The notes: generated from the sequence alone by a model not told the origin. A DNA stretch of 62,699 nt from Gallionellaceae bacterium (GCA_028714875.1 JAQTLN010000022.1:1-62699), one strand, 5' to 3'. Numbered from the stretch's first letter, positions 29,162-38,116 are shown. Program-made: numbers and translations.

Positions 29162-29683
29162 TCACTTCCCTTTCACCACCATCACCAGCGCCGGCCGAAT
29201 CACCCGCTCGTTCAGCAAGTAACCCTTCTGCAGCACCGTGGCGACGGTATTGGGCTCGCCCTCCGCTTCCACCATGCCAATAGCCTGGTGACAATTCGGG
29301 TCAAATTTGGCACCCAAGGGATTGACTTCATTGATCGCGTTCTTCTCGAACACGCCGGAAAGCTGTTTTAGAGTCAGCTCCACGCCACTCTTCACACTCT
29401 CCAGGCTGGCGTTGTCGCCGGTCGCCAGCGCGGCTTCCAGGCTGTCCTTCACCGCCAGCAAATCGGCCGCGAACTTGTCCAGCGCGAACTTGCGGGCCTT
29501 CTCCACATCATCGAGCGCGCGGCGACGCACGTTCTCGGTCTCCGCCTTGGCGCGCAGCCAGGCATCGTGGTGTTCCTGCGCGTTCAACTCCGCTTCGCGC
29601 AGCATTTCCTCAAGACTCGGCATGCTGTCCACATTGACGCCCGCCGCCTCGACGCTTTCCTGATTGATCTGTTCCTCAGCCAC
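29162..29683 (-). CDS. grpE: Nucleotide exchange factor GrpE
   Basis: About 173 residues: a long N-terminal helix ([40 protein letters not shown]) and the C-terminal beta domain with the GrpE signature [20 protein letters not shown] and [18 protein letters not shown]. It releases ADP from DnaK. Start chosen: GTG at 29683 (VAEEQINQ), 8 to 9 nt after AGGAGG; a GTG at 29689 is also in frame, and the frame to 29821 lacks support. It precedes dnaK and probably shares its promoter. Confidence 0.95.
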   Translation of the reverse strand: MAEEQINQESVEAAGVNVDSMPSLEEMLREAELNAQEHHDAWLRAKAETENVRRRALDDVEKARKFALDKFAADLLAVKDSLEAALATGDNASLESVKSGVELTLKQLSGVFEKNAINEVNPLGAKFDPNCHQAIGMVEAEGEPNTVATVLQKGYLLNERVIRPALVMVVKGK

Positions 29684-29714
29684 GTTCACTTCCCTCCTAA
29701 AAACCGGATTGGTT

Positions 29715-29740
29715 TTGTGGGCGTTGCGGAGCATTTCAAG
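29715..29740 (-). promoter_or_regulatory. Candidate sigma-32 heat-shock promoter upstream of grpE
   Basis: On the minus strand there is CTTGAAA (29740-29734), an exact -35 consensus. After 11 bp comes GCCCACAA (29722-29715), a partial match to CCCCATNT. It lies about 32 bp upstream of the grpE start, which is where a heat-shock promoter for grpE-dnaK is expected. The -10 match is imperfect. Confidence 0.5.
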
Positions 29741-29827
29741 AGCGGGGAGAACATATTCGATGGCTACAGGTCCGCGCAGGATGGGTTTCGCTCGCTTAAC
29801 CCATCCTGCCGTTCTGATCACCCAAAG

Positions 29828-29853
29828 GCGCCGGCCGGGATGCCGGCGCTACA
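29828..29853. repeat. GTAGCGCC-type REP hairpin
   Basis: GCGCCGGCCGGGATGCCGGC followed by GCTACA, immediately after the stop of the metallo-beta-lactamase-fold gene (29857). Same family as 27013 and 54086. Confidence 0.7.
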
Positions 29854-29856
29854 TTT

Positions 29857-30777
29857 TCAGAATGCCGCCGCCTCGATTTCCAGGTAGGCCTTGTTGATAT
29901 TGCCGCCCATCTGTTCCGCAAAGTGGTGCAGCGGCTTCCATTCGGCGAGGTCGAGTTTCTTGCGGATTTCGCCGTCGGTGAGGCCCGCTTTGTAGCCGGC
30001 TTCGATGCCGGCGTAGAGCTTGGCCATGCGCTGCCGCATGGCGGCGACATCGGCGGGGGTCATCAGCGGGCCGTGGCCGGGGATGATGGTTTTTGCGGGC
30101 ATGGCCGCCACTTCGGTCAGGGTGGCAATCCACTGCTTGACATTGCCGTCGCGGAAGTTGGGGGTGATCTGGTTGACGGTGATGTCGCCGCCAATCAGCA
30201 CCTTGTCCTCGGGTAGCCAGATCATCATGTCGCCGGCCGTGTGCGAGGCTTCCGGCACCCAGAAGGTGAGTTTGACGCCGTCGAGGGTGACGTCGGTTTT
30301 CGTCTTGCTGGCGTAGACCTCGGTGGCGGGGACGGCGCGGGTGTTGGGCAGCTTGCGGCCGAGCGCGCCCTGGATGATGCCCAGCCATTCGCCTTCACCT
30401 TCGATCAACAGCTTGCGGCACATCTCGGAACTGATGACCTTGGCACCGGGGAAGGCGGCGTTGCCGAAAGTGTGGTCGCCGTGGTGATGGGTGTTGATGA
30501 TGACCTTGACCGGCTTGTTGGTGAGCTTGGCGACTTCTTTCGCCAGGTGGGCGCCGATTTCGTCGGTGAAGCCGGTGTCGATGAGGATGGCGCCGGTGTC
30601 GCCGATGATCAGCGTGCTGTTGACCATGTAGCCCTGATTGGACTTGGTGGGCAGCTCCATCGGCCCGAGCAGCGCGTAGATGCGCTCGTTGACCTTGGCG
30701 ACCTTGGTGGCGGGGATGGCGGCCGCCATGGCGGAGGTGGTGAAGAGCAGGGCGAGAATCAGGAACAGACGCTGCAT
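29857..30777 (-). CDS. Exported MBL-fold metallohydrolase
   Basis: A 306-residue protein with an N-terminal signal peptide (MQRLFLILALLFTTSAMAAA), so probably periplasmic. The metallo-beta-lactamase HxHxDH motif is NTHHHGDHTFG (His97, His99, Asp101, His102). Further ligands are His in PEASHTAGDMMIW, Asp in IGGDITVNQ, and His in IIPGHGPLM. This subgroup resembles the zinc metallohydrolases found with quinoprotein or sulfur-oxidation genes (SoxH-like), but no such genes are adjacent. The substrate is unknown. It precedes nothing on the same strand before grpE; a REP follows the stop. Confidence 0.88.
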   Translation of the reverse strand: MQRLFLILALLFTTSAMAAAIPATKVAKVNERIYALLGPMELPTKSNQGYMVNSTLIIGDTGAILIDTGFTDEIGAHLAKEVAKLTNKPVKVIINTHHHGDHTFGNAAFPGAKVISSEMCRKLLIEGEGEWLGIIQGALGRKLPNTRAVPATEVYASKTKTDVTLDGVKLTFWVPEASHTAGDMMIWLPEDKVLIGGDITVNQITPNFRDGNVKQWIATLTEVAAMPAKTIIPGHGPLMTPADVAAMRQRMAKLYAGIEAGYKAGLTDGEIRKKLDLAEWKPLHHFAEQMGGNINKAYLEIEAAAF

Positions 30778-30874
30778 GGATGTCTCCTTATTGGTTGAGC
30801 GGCGATTCTGTGGACATAAACATTGCGGCTCAATTGGACAGGCGTACCAGGCGACCAGCCGGTCGCCCCTACGA

Positions 30875-32065
30875 TCATGCGGTTTGGTCGAATTTCGCCA
30901 CCGCCTCGACCAGGCGTTGTATCGCCTCGCGAATCACGCTACGCGGCGCGCCCAGATTGAGACGCATGAAGCCGTCGCCGCCCTGGCCGAACAGGCTACC
31001 CGGACTCATGCCCAGGCGCGCCTGTCTGACGAAAAAGCGCTTGAGCGCGACATCGTCCAGGCCCCGTTCTCGGCAAAATTCGCGGCAATCCAGCCACAGG
31101 AGATAAGTGCCTTCCGCCGCGACCACGCGGATGACCGGCGCCTCGCGCGCCAGGGTGGCGGTGACTTCATCACGACTTTCCGCCAGATAGGCCATGAGCG
31201 CGTCCAACCAGGCCGCGCCATGCTGGTAGGCTGCGGCGAAGGCGGCGATGCTGAACGGGTTGGCGCCGCCGACATGCAGGGTGGCGAAAGCGCGGCGCAA
31301 TTTCTCGCGCTGTTCCGGGTTGCTCACGACCAGAGCGGAGAGCCCCAGGCCGGGTATGTTGAAGGTCTTGCTCGGCGCGACGGCGGTGACGATGTCATCG
31401 CCGTCGTCCGCCAGCGTCGCCAGAGGGATGTGGCGCTGGCCGGGATAGATCAGGTCATGATGGATTTCGTCGGAGAGCACCACCAGCTTGTGCTCTCGGG
31501 CGATACGCAGGATTTCGCGCTGCTCCTCCTCGCTCCAGACCCGGCCGACCGGGTTGTGCGGGCTGCATAGGATCAACAAACGGGCATCGGCGGCGCACTG
31601 TTCCAGATGGTCGAAGTCGATGCGGTAGCGGCCGTCCGAGAACAGGAGCGGGTTCTCGATCAAGCGGCGGCCGGTGCTGGTGACGGCGGAGAAGAACGGG
31701 AAATACACCGGCGGCTGCACGATGACGCCCTCCCCCGCTGAGGCGAAAGCCAGCACGGCGGCATGCAGCGAGGGCACCACGCCGGGCGCCATCATGATCC
31801 AGTCTCGTTCGACCTCCCAGTTGTGGCGCTCACGCAGCCAGCCGATCAAGGCTTCATACACGTCGTCCGGGAACAGGCTGTAGCCGTACACGGGATGCGC
31901 GGCGCGCGCCGCCAGCGCCTGGCTGACCGCTTCCGGAACGGCGAAATCCATGTCTGCCACCCAGAGTGGAATGACATCCTCCGTGCCGAACACACTCTTG
32001 CGGCCGTCCCACTTAAGGGCGGCGGTGCCCTCGCGGGGAATGATTTGGTCGAAATCGAAACTCAA
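30875..32065 (-). CDS. PLP-dependent MalY/PatB-type beta-lyase, candidate ovothiol sulfoxide lyase
   Basis: A 396-residue fold-type I PLP enzyme. The cofactor Lys is K233 in APSKTFNIPGLG, with Asp199 in VLSDEIHHDL and Asn171 in CSPHNPVGRVW, all typical of the MalY/PatB cystathionine beta-lyase-like group. It directly follows ovoA on the same strand. In the ovothiol pathway OvoB is a PLP beta-lyase that cleaves the histidyl-cysteine sulfoxide made by OvoA, so this gene is a good OvoB candidate (inference from context). The translated start is TTG at 32065 (MSFDFDQIIPREG). A nearly identical start, ATG AGC TTC GAT TTC GAT, lies 158 bp upstream at 32225, with REP DNA in between. Confidence 0.87.
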   Translation of the reverse strand: MSFDFDQIIPREGTAALKWDGRKSVFGTEDVIPLWVADMDFAVPEAVSQALAARAAHPVYGYSLFPDDVYEALIGWLRERHNWEVERDWIMMAPGVVPSLHAAVLAFASAGEGVIVQPPVYFPFFSAVTSTGRRLIENPLLFSDGRYRIDFDHLEQCAADARLLILCSPHNPVGRVWSEEEQREILRIAREHKLVVLSDEIHHDLIYPGQRHIPLATLADDGDDIVTAVAPSKTFNIPGLGLSALVVSNPEQREKLRRAFATLHVGGANPFSIAAFAAAYQHGAAWLDALMAYLAESRDEVTATLAREAPVIRVVAAEGTYLLWLDCREFCRERGLDDVALKRFFVRQARLGMSPGSLFGQGGDGFMRLNLGAPRSVIREAIQRLVEAVAKFDQTA

Positions 32066-32077
32066 ATCAGTGCCCCC

Positions 32078-32195
32078 CCGTCCGCAGTAGGCCAGGTTGC
32101 GGCCTTATCGCTACCTGGCGGGCCACCATCAAACCGGGGTTTGACGGTTGAGCGTCAGGTAGCCTTCGGCAACCTGACCTACTCCTGGCTGCGCT
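32078..32195. repeat. REP pair between ovoA and the PLP lyase gene
   Basis: Contains the hairpin GTCAGGTAGCCTTCGGCAAC with CTGAC closing it (about 32154-32178), and an inverted related copy GTAGGCCAGGTTGCGGCC to the left. The flanks at 32043-32065 and 32202-32225 are about 85 percent identical direct repeats that both encode MSFDFD(Q/E)I on the minus strand. Confidence 0.7.
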
Positions 32196-32221
32196 GGAGT
32201 TGATCTCATCGAAATCGAAGC

Positions 32222-34333
32222 TCATGGCAAACGCTCCCAAATCGTCACCGCGGAAAGCGTGTGCTGGAATTTGTGCCGGGTCTCGCGGATGACGAAGGGC
32301 ACTTCGAGCGGGCCTTGCACTAGCTTGAAATGCGCCCCAAGGTGGGTTTTCAAGCCGTCCAGAGTGGTCACGTTCTCGCCATCCCGCTTGTAGCCACCGA
32401 TCCATTCCTCCCGAGGGGTGTGCTCGACGAGCCAGGTGTAGGGCGAGGCAATCAGCAGCACACCACCGGGGTTGACCCGTTCATGCACGCCATCAAGGAA
32501 CTTGGTCGGGCTGTACAGGCGATCGATCAGGTTGGCGGCAAGGATCAGGTCGTAGCCGGTGAAACGCGGTTTTAGATTGCAGGCATCGCCCTGGAAGAAA
32601 CTCACCCTGTCGCGCGTCGCCTCCAGGCCGAGATCGGCCAGGCGCCGCTCGCGGTAGGAGACCAGTTCGCCCTCGTCGACCAGGGTGTAGCGCAGCACGC
32701 CGCGTTGCGCGAATTCCGCGCCGAGGCCGATGAAGCGCGCGGAGAAATCGATGCCTTCCACGGCATCGAAGGCCCGCGCCAGTTCAAAGCTGGCGCGTCC
32801 CACCGCGCAGCCGAGGTCGAGGGCGAGACGTTTCGGCCGCTCGCCCATCGCCTGGATCGCCAGTTCGGCCAGAGCCTGGGAGAAGTTGGGCACGCCGAAG
32901 TAGCTGTCGCCGTAATGAAACTCGGCATATTCGGACAAAAACTTGTCGCTCTCGTAGTGCGAGGGCGGCGGCGCCGGCGGCGGGTTGCCCACCACATAGC
33001 GAAAACCAGCGTGCTGGAAGAAATGCCGGCGGAAGGCGTAGCGCGCGGCGAGACGGCTTTCGTTGCCGCAGGAAATCCAGGAACCGCCCTTGAACAGGTT
33101 GTGACGCTCGTCGAAGGTGGGCGTGGTGAAGTCGTCGTAAAGCGGATGCACCTGGAAGCCGTCGAAGGGGTAGATCGGTGTCTCGGTCCATTGCCAGACA
33201 TTGCCCACTACATCGAACAGCGGGCCGTGCGCGAAACGGTTGACCGGGCAGGCGGAAGCGCCGTGGTCGAGATGCAGGTTGGCGGCCGCCGCGCCGTCTT
33301 CCGGCACTTCGGCCACCCCGGCGAACGCGGCCAGGTGGTGCCATTCGTCCTCGCTGGGCAAGCGCACCTTCGCGCCGCTGCGAGCGGCTTTCCAGTTACA
33401 GAATGCCTTGGCCTCATGGAAATTCACCTCCACCGGCCAGTCCCAGGGCATGGCCACCTCTTCCAGCATCAGGCGCAGACGCCAGCCGTTGCCGTCGGGC
33501 AACCAGAAGGTGGGATGGCGGGCTTCCGTGAAATTGCGCCAGGCCAGGCCTTCCTCGGGCCACCAGGCATCGTCGGCGTAACCGCCGTCCTCGACGAAGC
33601 CGAGAAACTCCGCGTTGCTCACCAGATGGCGCGCGGCCAGGAATGCCGGAATGTCGGCCTCGTGGTGGCCGTATTCGTTGTCCCAGCCGTAGTAGAGGTC
33701 ATCGCGCGCCTTGCCGAGGCTCACCTTGCCCGCCGGCACCGCTACCAGTTCGTTGGCGGGCGCCGGACCCGTGTCGCTGCAAGGTGCCCAGGCCGGGTGC
33801 GGCCGCACATAGGCCAGGGACTGCTGGCGGATCAGCACCGATGAGGTTTCCAGGTGAATGCGCTCGTGCTCGATGCCCATCAGGATCGGCCACCAAAGGT
33901 GATCCCAGGTGATCGGCAAGGTCAGCGGCAGATTGGCGATGAGGTCATCCACCGCCGCGCGCACTTGCCCTCGATAGGCCCGGACCTCGGCCACCGTCGG
34001 CCAGTCGTAATGTGCCTCGCCGAGATCGTCCCAGCTCATTTCATCGACGCCGATGGCGAACATAGACTCGAAACGCGGGTTGATCCGTTCACTCAGCAAG
34101 CCGGCAAGCACCAGCTTGTTGATGAAAAATGTGGCTGTATGGCCAAAATAGAAAATCAGTGGATGCCGCAACGGAATCGGCTTGCGGAAATACGCCTCGT
34201 CACTGGCCAGCGCCTCGAACAACTGCTCGTAGCGGTCGAAGGTGGCGTGAAAATAAGCGCGTATTTCGCCGCGCTTGGCTTCGGCGTCGGCGCCATCCAG
34301 GCGGGGAGTGCGGGGAAACAGCTTGGCATTCAT
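32222..34333 (-). CDS. ovoA: 5-histidylcysteine sulfoxide synthase / methyltransferase OvoA
   Basis: A 703-residue three-domain enzyme. N-terminal DinB-like region with the iron ligands: His65 (FYFGHTATF) and His156/His160 with Glu162 (IEHERIHLETS). Then a formylglycine-generating-enzyme-like domain at about 195-450 (VPAGKVSLGKARDDLYYGWD, VGNVWQWTETPIYPFDG, NLFKGGSWISCGNESR). Finally a C-terminal SAM methyltransferase (LALDLGCAVGRASFELARAF). OvoA joins cysteine sulfur to C5 of histidine with oxygen and can methylate the thiohistidine, giving ovothiol A after the lyase step. The C-terminal methyltransferase distinguishes it from EgtB. Start ATG at 34333. The stop overlaps a remnant start (ATGAGC) of the downstream lyase. 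Confidence 0.93.
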   Translation of the reverse strand: MNAKLFPRTPRLDGADAEAKRGEIRAYFHATFDRYEQLFEALASDEAYFRKPIPLRHPLIFYFGHTATFFINKLVLAGLLSERINPRFESMFAIGVDEMSWDDLGEAHYDWPTVAEVRAYRGQVRAAVDDLIANLPLTLPITWDHLWWPILMGIEHERIHLETSSVLIRQQSLAYVRPHPAWAPCSDTGPAPANELVAVPAGKVSLGKARDDLYYGWDNEYGHHEADIPAFLAARHLVSNAEFLGFVEDGGYADDAWWPEEGLAWRNFTEARHPTFWLPDGNGWRLRLMLEEVAMPWDWPVEVNFHEAKAFCNWKAARSGAKVRLPSEDEWHHLAAFAGVAEVPEDGAAAANLHLDHGASACPVNRFAHGPLFDVVGNVWQWTETPIYPFDGFQVHPLYDDFTTPTFDERHNLFKGGSWISCGNESRLAARYAFRRHFFQHAGFRYVVGNPPPAPPPSHYESDKFLSEYAEFHYGDSYFGVPNFSQALAELAIQAMGERPKRLALDLGCAVGRASFELARAFDAVEGIDFSARFIGLGAEFAQRGVLRYTLVDEGELVSYRERRLADLGLEATRDRVSFFQGDACNLKPRFTGYDLILAANLIDRLYSPTKFLDGVHERVNPGGVLLIASPYTWLVEHTPREEWIGGYKRDGENVTTLDGLKTHLGAHFKLVQGPLEVPFVIRETRHKFQHTLSAVTIWERLP

Positions 34334-34458
34334 GGCAAAGCGGGCTCTGGTGCGGAAGCGCCTAATCCTAGCAGCCTCCGGTGGCGAAGCCCTTCTTCCG
34401 ACGTAGTCAGGAGAGATTTGGGATAATCGCCGGCCCTGGTTTACTCCGCATCCAGTCA

Positions 34459-37400
34459 GTGACCCTCAAGTTACCCCCTCCCGGCCAGCGCCTGAAGCTG
34501 CGCCGCCCCCCCGGTTCCGCCGACAGCCTGATTCTCGCGGGTCTCGCCGCCTCGGGAAAAAAGCAGCGCGTGCTTCTCCTGACCCAAACCGCGCAGGAGG
34601 CAACCCGACTAGCTGAGGAAATCGCCTGGTTCGATCCGACGTTGACGGTCAGCCTGTTCCCGGACTGGGAAACGCTGCCCTACGACCCGCTTTCGCCGCA
34701 CCCGGACCTGGTTTCCGAGCGGCTTTCCGCCCTCTGGCTAGCCTCGACCGGCAAGGTAGACGTGCTGGTGACGCCGGCCGCCACGGCCATGCAGCGCCTG
34801 TGCCCACCGAGTTATCTCAACGCCCACGCCTTCCTGCTCAAGGAACGCGACAAGCTGAACGCGGACAAGCTGCGCTCGCGCCTGACCGAGGCCGGCTACA
34901 GCGCGGTGCAGCAGGTGCTCTCGCCGGGTGAATTCGCGGTGCGCGGCGGCATCATCGATCTGTTCCCGATGGGCACGGCCCTGCCCTATCGCATCGACCT
35001 GTTCGACGACGAGATCGAAAGCATCCGCACCTTCGACCCGGACAACCAGCGCACCCTCTACAAGGTGGCCGAAATTCACCTGCTGCCGGCGCGCGAAGTG
35101 CCGCTGGACGAGTCCGGTGTCACCCGCTTTCGGCAGAACTTCCGCGACCGCTTCGAGGGCGACCCGTCGAAGAGCCAGATGTACAAGGACGTTTCCCACA
35201 AGTTGGCGCCCGGCGGCGTCGAGTACTACCTGCCGCTGTTCTTCGACACCACCGCCACCCTGTTCGACTACCTGGCCGAGGACACCGCGCTGGTCCTGCA
35301 CGGCGACATCCAGGAAGCGGTGGACGGCTTCTGGCGCGACACACAAAGCCGCCATCGCTTGATGCAGGGTGACAAACATCGCCCCTTACTGGCGCCGGAT
35401 GCGCTTTTTTTGCCGCCGGATCAGTTTTTTGGGGTGCTGAAGCCCTATGCGCGGGTGGAACTGAGCCTCCCCTCCCCCCTCGGGGGAGGGGCCGGGGGAG
35501 AGGGAACGCCGGTTGGTCAATCTGAAGTAGCTCCCTCACCCCCAGCCCCTCCCCCGGGGGGAGAGGGGAGTTTTGCCCCCGCCCCCGCCGTGGAAGTGGA
35601 GCGCAAGGCCGAGAACCCCTATTACCGCCTGCAAGCGCACCTCGATAGCTTCCAGGGCGCGACCCTGGTGATCGCGGAAAGCCTGGGCCGGCGCGAGACT
35701 TTGGCCAATGCGCTGGCGGAATACGGGTTGAAGCCGGTATTGAGCGAGGGTTGGACAACAGGCACTAGCGACACAAGCGACACGGAGAACCCCCCTTTGA
35801 AAAAGGGGGGCAGGGGGTACCGAAGGGTAGGGGCTTCATCAGATTTAACAACGCCTGCTTCCGTGCAACCCGCGAAGAAATCCCTGATAAAGCCCCTACC
35901 CTTCGGTACCCCAGCCCCCCTTTTGCAAAGGGGGGAGCCAGGCCGCTTCATATTGACCACCGGCCCGCTCGCCACGGGCTTCATCGACCTATCCAGCCAG
36001 CTCGCCGTCCTTACCGAAACCGAGCTTTACGCGCGCAGCCCCATTACCCGCCGCGCGCGCGAAGGCAAGCGCGCCAGCAGCGCCGAGGGGTTGTTGAAGG
36101 ATCTGTCCGAACTCAAGATCGGCGATCCGGTGGTGCATGGCCAACACGGCATCGGCCGCTATCTCGGCCTCTCCGGCATGGATCTGGGCGACGGCACCGA
36201 GGAGTTCCTCTCCCTGGAATTCGCCGGTGGCGACAAGCTCTATGTGCCGGTCGCGCATCTGCACCTGATTTCCCGCTACCTCGGTGGCGACCCGGACACG
36301 GCGCCGCTACACCGTCTGGGCAGCGGCCAATGGGAGAAAGCCCGGCGTCGGGCGATGGAGAAGGCACGCGACACCGCCGCCGAACTCCTCAACATCTACG
36401 CCCAGCGCGCCGCCCGCCAGGGCCATGCCTTCGCCACGAGTGAACACGATCTGGACGCCTTCGCGGAAGGCTTCGGCTTCGAGGAAACCCCGGACCAGAT
36501 GGCGGCCATCGAGGCCGTGGTGAGCGACATGACCTCCGGCCGGCCGATGGACCGCCTGGTGTGCGGCGATGTCGGCTTCGGCAAGACCGAAGTGGCCCTG
36601 CGCGCGGCCTTTGTCGCTGTCTCCGGCGGCAAGCAAGTGGCGGTGTTGTGCCCCACCACCCTGCTGGCGGAACAGCATTTCCAGACCTTTTCCGACCGTT
36701 TCGCGGATACCGCTGTGCGTATCGCGGAACTCTCGCGCTTCCGCTCGCCCAAGGAAGTCGCCAGCGCGCTGGAAGGCCTCAAGGCCGGCCGCATCGACAT
36801 CGTCATCGGCACCCACAAGCTGTTGCAGAAGGATGTGGTGTTCAAGAACCTGGGACTGACCATCCTCGATGAGGAACACCGTTTCGGTGTGCGCCAGAAG
36901 GAGCGCATGAAGGAACTGCGCGCCGAGGTGGATGTACTGACCCTGACCGCCACCCCCATCCCGCGCACCCTGGCGATGTCGCTGGAAGGTATCCGCGATT
37001 TCTCGGTAATCGCCACCGCGCCCCAGAAGCGCTTGGCGATCAAGACTTTCGTGCAGCCGATCTCGGACGGCTTGATCCGCGAGGCGGCCTTGCGCGAACT
37101 GAAGCGCGGCGGCCAGATATTCTTCCTGCACAACGAAGTCGACACCATCCAGACCATGCGCGAAAAACTGGTGAAGTTGCTGCCGGAAGCGCGCATCGAA
37201 GTCGCCCACGGCCAGATGCCGGAACGTGAACTGGAACATGTGATGCGCGATTTCACCCACCAGCGCTTCAACCTGCTGTTGTGCACCACCATCATCGAGA
37301 CCGGCATCGACGTGCCGACAGCCAACACCATCATCATGAACCGCGCCGACAAGTTCGGCCTGGCGCAGTTGCACCAGTTGCGTGGCCGCGTCGGCCGCTC

Positions 37401-38115
37401 GCACCACCAGGCCTATGCCTACCTGCTCACCCCGCCGGACGGCGTGAAAGTCACCCCCGCCGCCGCCAAGCGCCTGGACGCCATCCAAAGCATGGAAGAC
37501 CTCGGTTCCGGCTTCTACCTGGCCATGCACGATCTCGAAATCCGTGGTGCCGGCGAGGTGCTGGGTGAGTCGCAAAGCGGTGAAATGCAGGAGGTTGGCT
37601 TCAATCTTTTCAATGACATGCTGGCGAGTGCGGTGAAATCACTCAAGGAAGGCCGCGAGCCGGACATGGACGCCCCGCTCAAAGCCACCGCCGAAATCAA
37701 CCTGCATATGCCCGCCCTGCTGCCGGACGATTATTGCGGTGACATCCACGAACGCCTGGTGCTCTACAAGCGCCTGGCCAACAGCGAAACCCTGGCGGAA
37801 CTGGATGACCTCAAGGAAGAACTGATCGACCGCTTCGGCCTGTTGCCGGAACCGGCCGAGGCGCTTATGGCGGTGCACCGCCTGCGCCTGGAAACCAAAC
37901 CTTTCGGCATCGCCCGCCTGGCCGTCAGTTCGGAAGGCGCCAGCATCCAGTTCGAGCCGAACCCGCCGTTCGACCCGATGAAGCTGATCAAACTGATCCA
38001 GACCAAACGCGAATACAAACTTGCCGGTCAGGACAAGCTGAAGATCGAGAAAGACTGCGCCACCCTGGGCAAGCGGCTGGAGTTGATACGGGGATTTCTG
38101 CGCGAAATCGCGTAG
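34459..38115 (+). CDS. mfd: Transcription-repair coupling factor Mfd, with two in-frame palindromic insertions
   Basis: About 1218 residues, longer than the usual ~1150 because of inserts. UvrB-like N-terminus (VLLLTQTAQEATRLAEEIAW, FPDWETLPYDPLSPHPDLVS); RNA polymerase-interacting CarD-like domain (GDPVVHGQHGIGRYLGLSG); RecG-like translocase with Walker A GDVGFGKTEVALRAAF, DEEH box ILDEEHRFGVRQKE, motif III TATPIPRTLAMS and the TRG motif region; C-terminal TRCF domain. It removes RNA polymerase stalled at lesions and recruits UvrA. Insertions: residues about 337-373 (family-2 repeat) and about 444-496 (family-1 repeat), both in the variable N-terminal part. Start: GTG at 34459 (VTLKLPPPGQRL); an in-frame GTG at 34381 is less likely. 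Confidence 0.93.
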   Translation: MTLKLPPPGQRLKLRRPPGSADSLILAGLAASGKKQRVLLLTQTAQEATRLAEEIAWFDPTLTVSLFPDWETLPYDPLSPHPDLVSERLSALWLASTGKVDVLVTPAATAMQRLCPPSYLNAHAFLLKERDKLNADKLRSRLTEAGYSAVQQVLSPGEFAVRGGIIDLFPMGTALPYRIDLFDDEIESIRTFDPDNQRTLYKVAEIHLLPAREVPLDESGVTRFRQNFRDRFEGDPSKSQMYKDVSHKLAPGGVEYYLPLFFDTTATLFDYLAEDTALVLHGDIQEAVDGFWRDTQSRHRLMQGDKHRPLLAPDALFLPPDQFFGVLKPYARVELSLPSPLGGGAGGEGTPVGQSEVAPSPPAPPPGGEGSFAPAPAVEVERKAENPYYRLQAHLDSFQGATLVIAESLGRRETLANALAEYGLKPVLSEGWTTGTSDTSDTENPPLKKGGRGYRRVGASSDLTTPASVQPAKKSLIKPLPFGTPAPLLQRGEPGRFILTTGPLATGFIDLSSQLAVLTETELYARSPITRRAREGKRASSAEGLLKDLSELKIGDPVVHGQHGIGRYLGLSGMDLGDGTEEFLSLEFAGGDKLYVPVAHLHLISRYLGGDPDTAPLHRLGSGQWEKARRRAMEKARDTAAELLNIYAQRAARQGHAFATSEHDLDAFAEGFGFEETPDQMAAIEAVVSDMTSGRPMDRLVCGDVGFGKTEVALRAAFVAVSGGKQVAVLCPTTLLAEQHFQTFSDRFADTAVRIAELSRFRSPKEVASALEGLKAGRIDIVIGTHKLLQKDVVFKNLGLTILDEEHRFGVRQKERMKELRAEVDVLTLTATPIPRTLAMSLEGIRDFSVIATAPQKRLAIKTFVQPISDGLIREAALRELKRGGQIFFLHNEVDTIQTMREKLVKLLPEARIEVAHGQMPERELEHVMRDFTHQRFNLLLCTTIIETGIDVPTANTIIMNRADKFGLAQLHQLRGRVGRSHHQAYAYLLTPPDGVKVTPAAAKRLDAIQSMEDLGSGFYLAMHDLEIRGAGEVLGESQSGEMQEVGFNLFNDMLASAVKSLKEGREPDMDAPLKATAEINLHMPALLPDDYCGDIHERLVLYKRLANSETLAELDDLKEELIDRFGLLPEPAEALMAVHRLRLETKPFGIARLAVSSEGASIQFEPNPPFDPMKLIKLIQTKREYKLAGQDKLKIEKDCATLGKRLELIRGFLREIA
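35466..35575. repeat. Family-2 palindromic repeat inside mfd
   Basis: Left half CCTCCCCTCCCCCCTCGGGG with GAGGGGCCGGGGGAGAGGGA; right half CTCCCTCACCCCCAGCCCCT with CCCCCGGGGGGAGAGGGG. Translated in frame as PSPLGGGAGGEG ... PSPPAPPPGGEG. Length is a multiple of three within the frame, so Mfd continues on both sides. Confidence 0.88.
35788..35945. repeat. Family-1 palindromic repeat with nested inverted repeat inside mfd
   Basis: Outer arms CCCCCCTTTGAAAAAGGGGG (about 35792) and CCCCCCTTTTGCAAAGGGGG (about 35916) are family-1 hairpins. Between them, about 35814-35840 and 35884-35911 form a nearly perfect inverted repeat of about 27 bp containing GGTACCGAAGGGTAGGGGCT. Translated as [12 protein letters not shown] ... 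PLPFGTPAPLLQRGEPG within Mfd. Confidence 0.85.
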
Positions 38116-38116
38116 C

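Noticed and set aside
27040-29283. 747-residue frame antisense to dnaK and the repeat
   Set aside because: Shadow of dnaK; low-complexity His/Gly/Leu composition.
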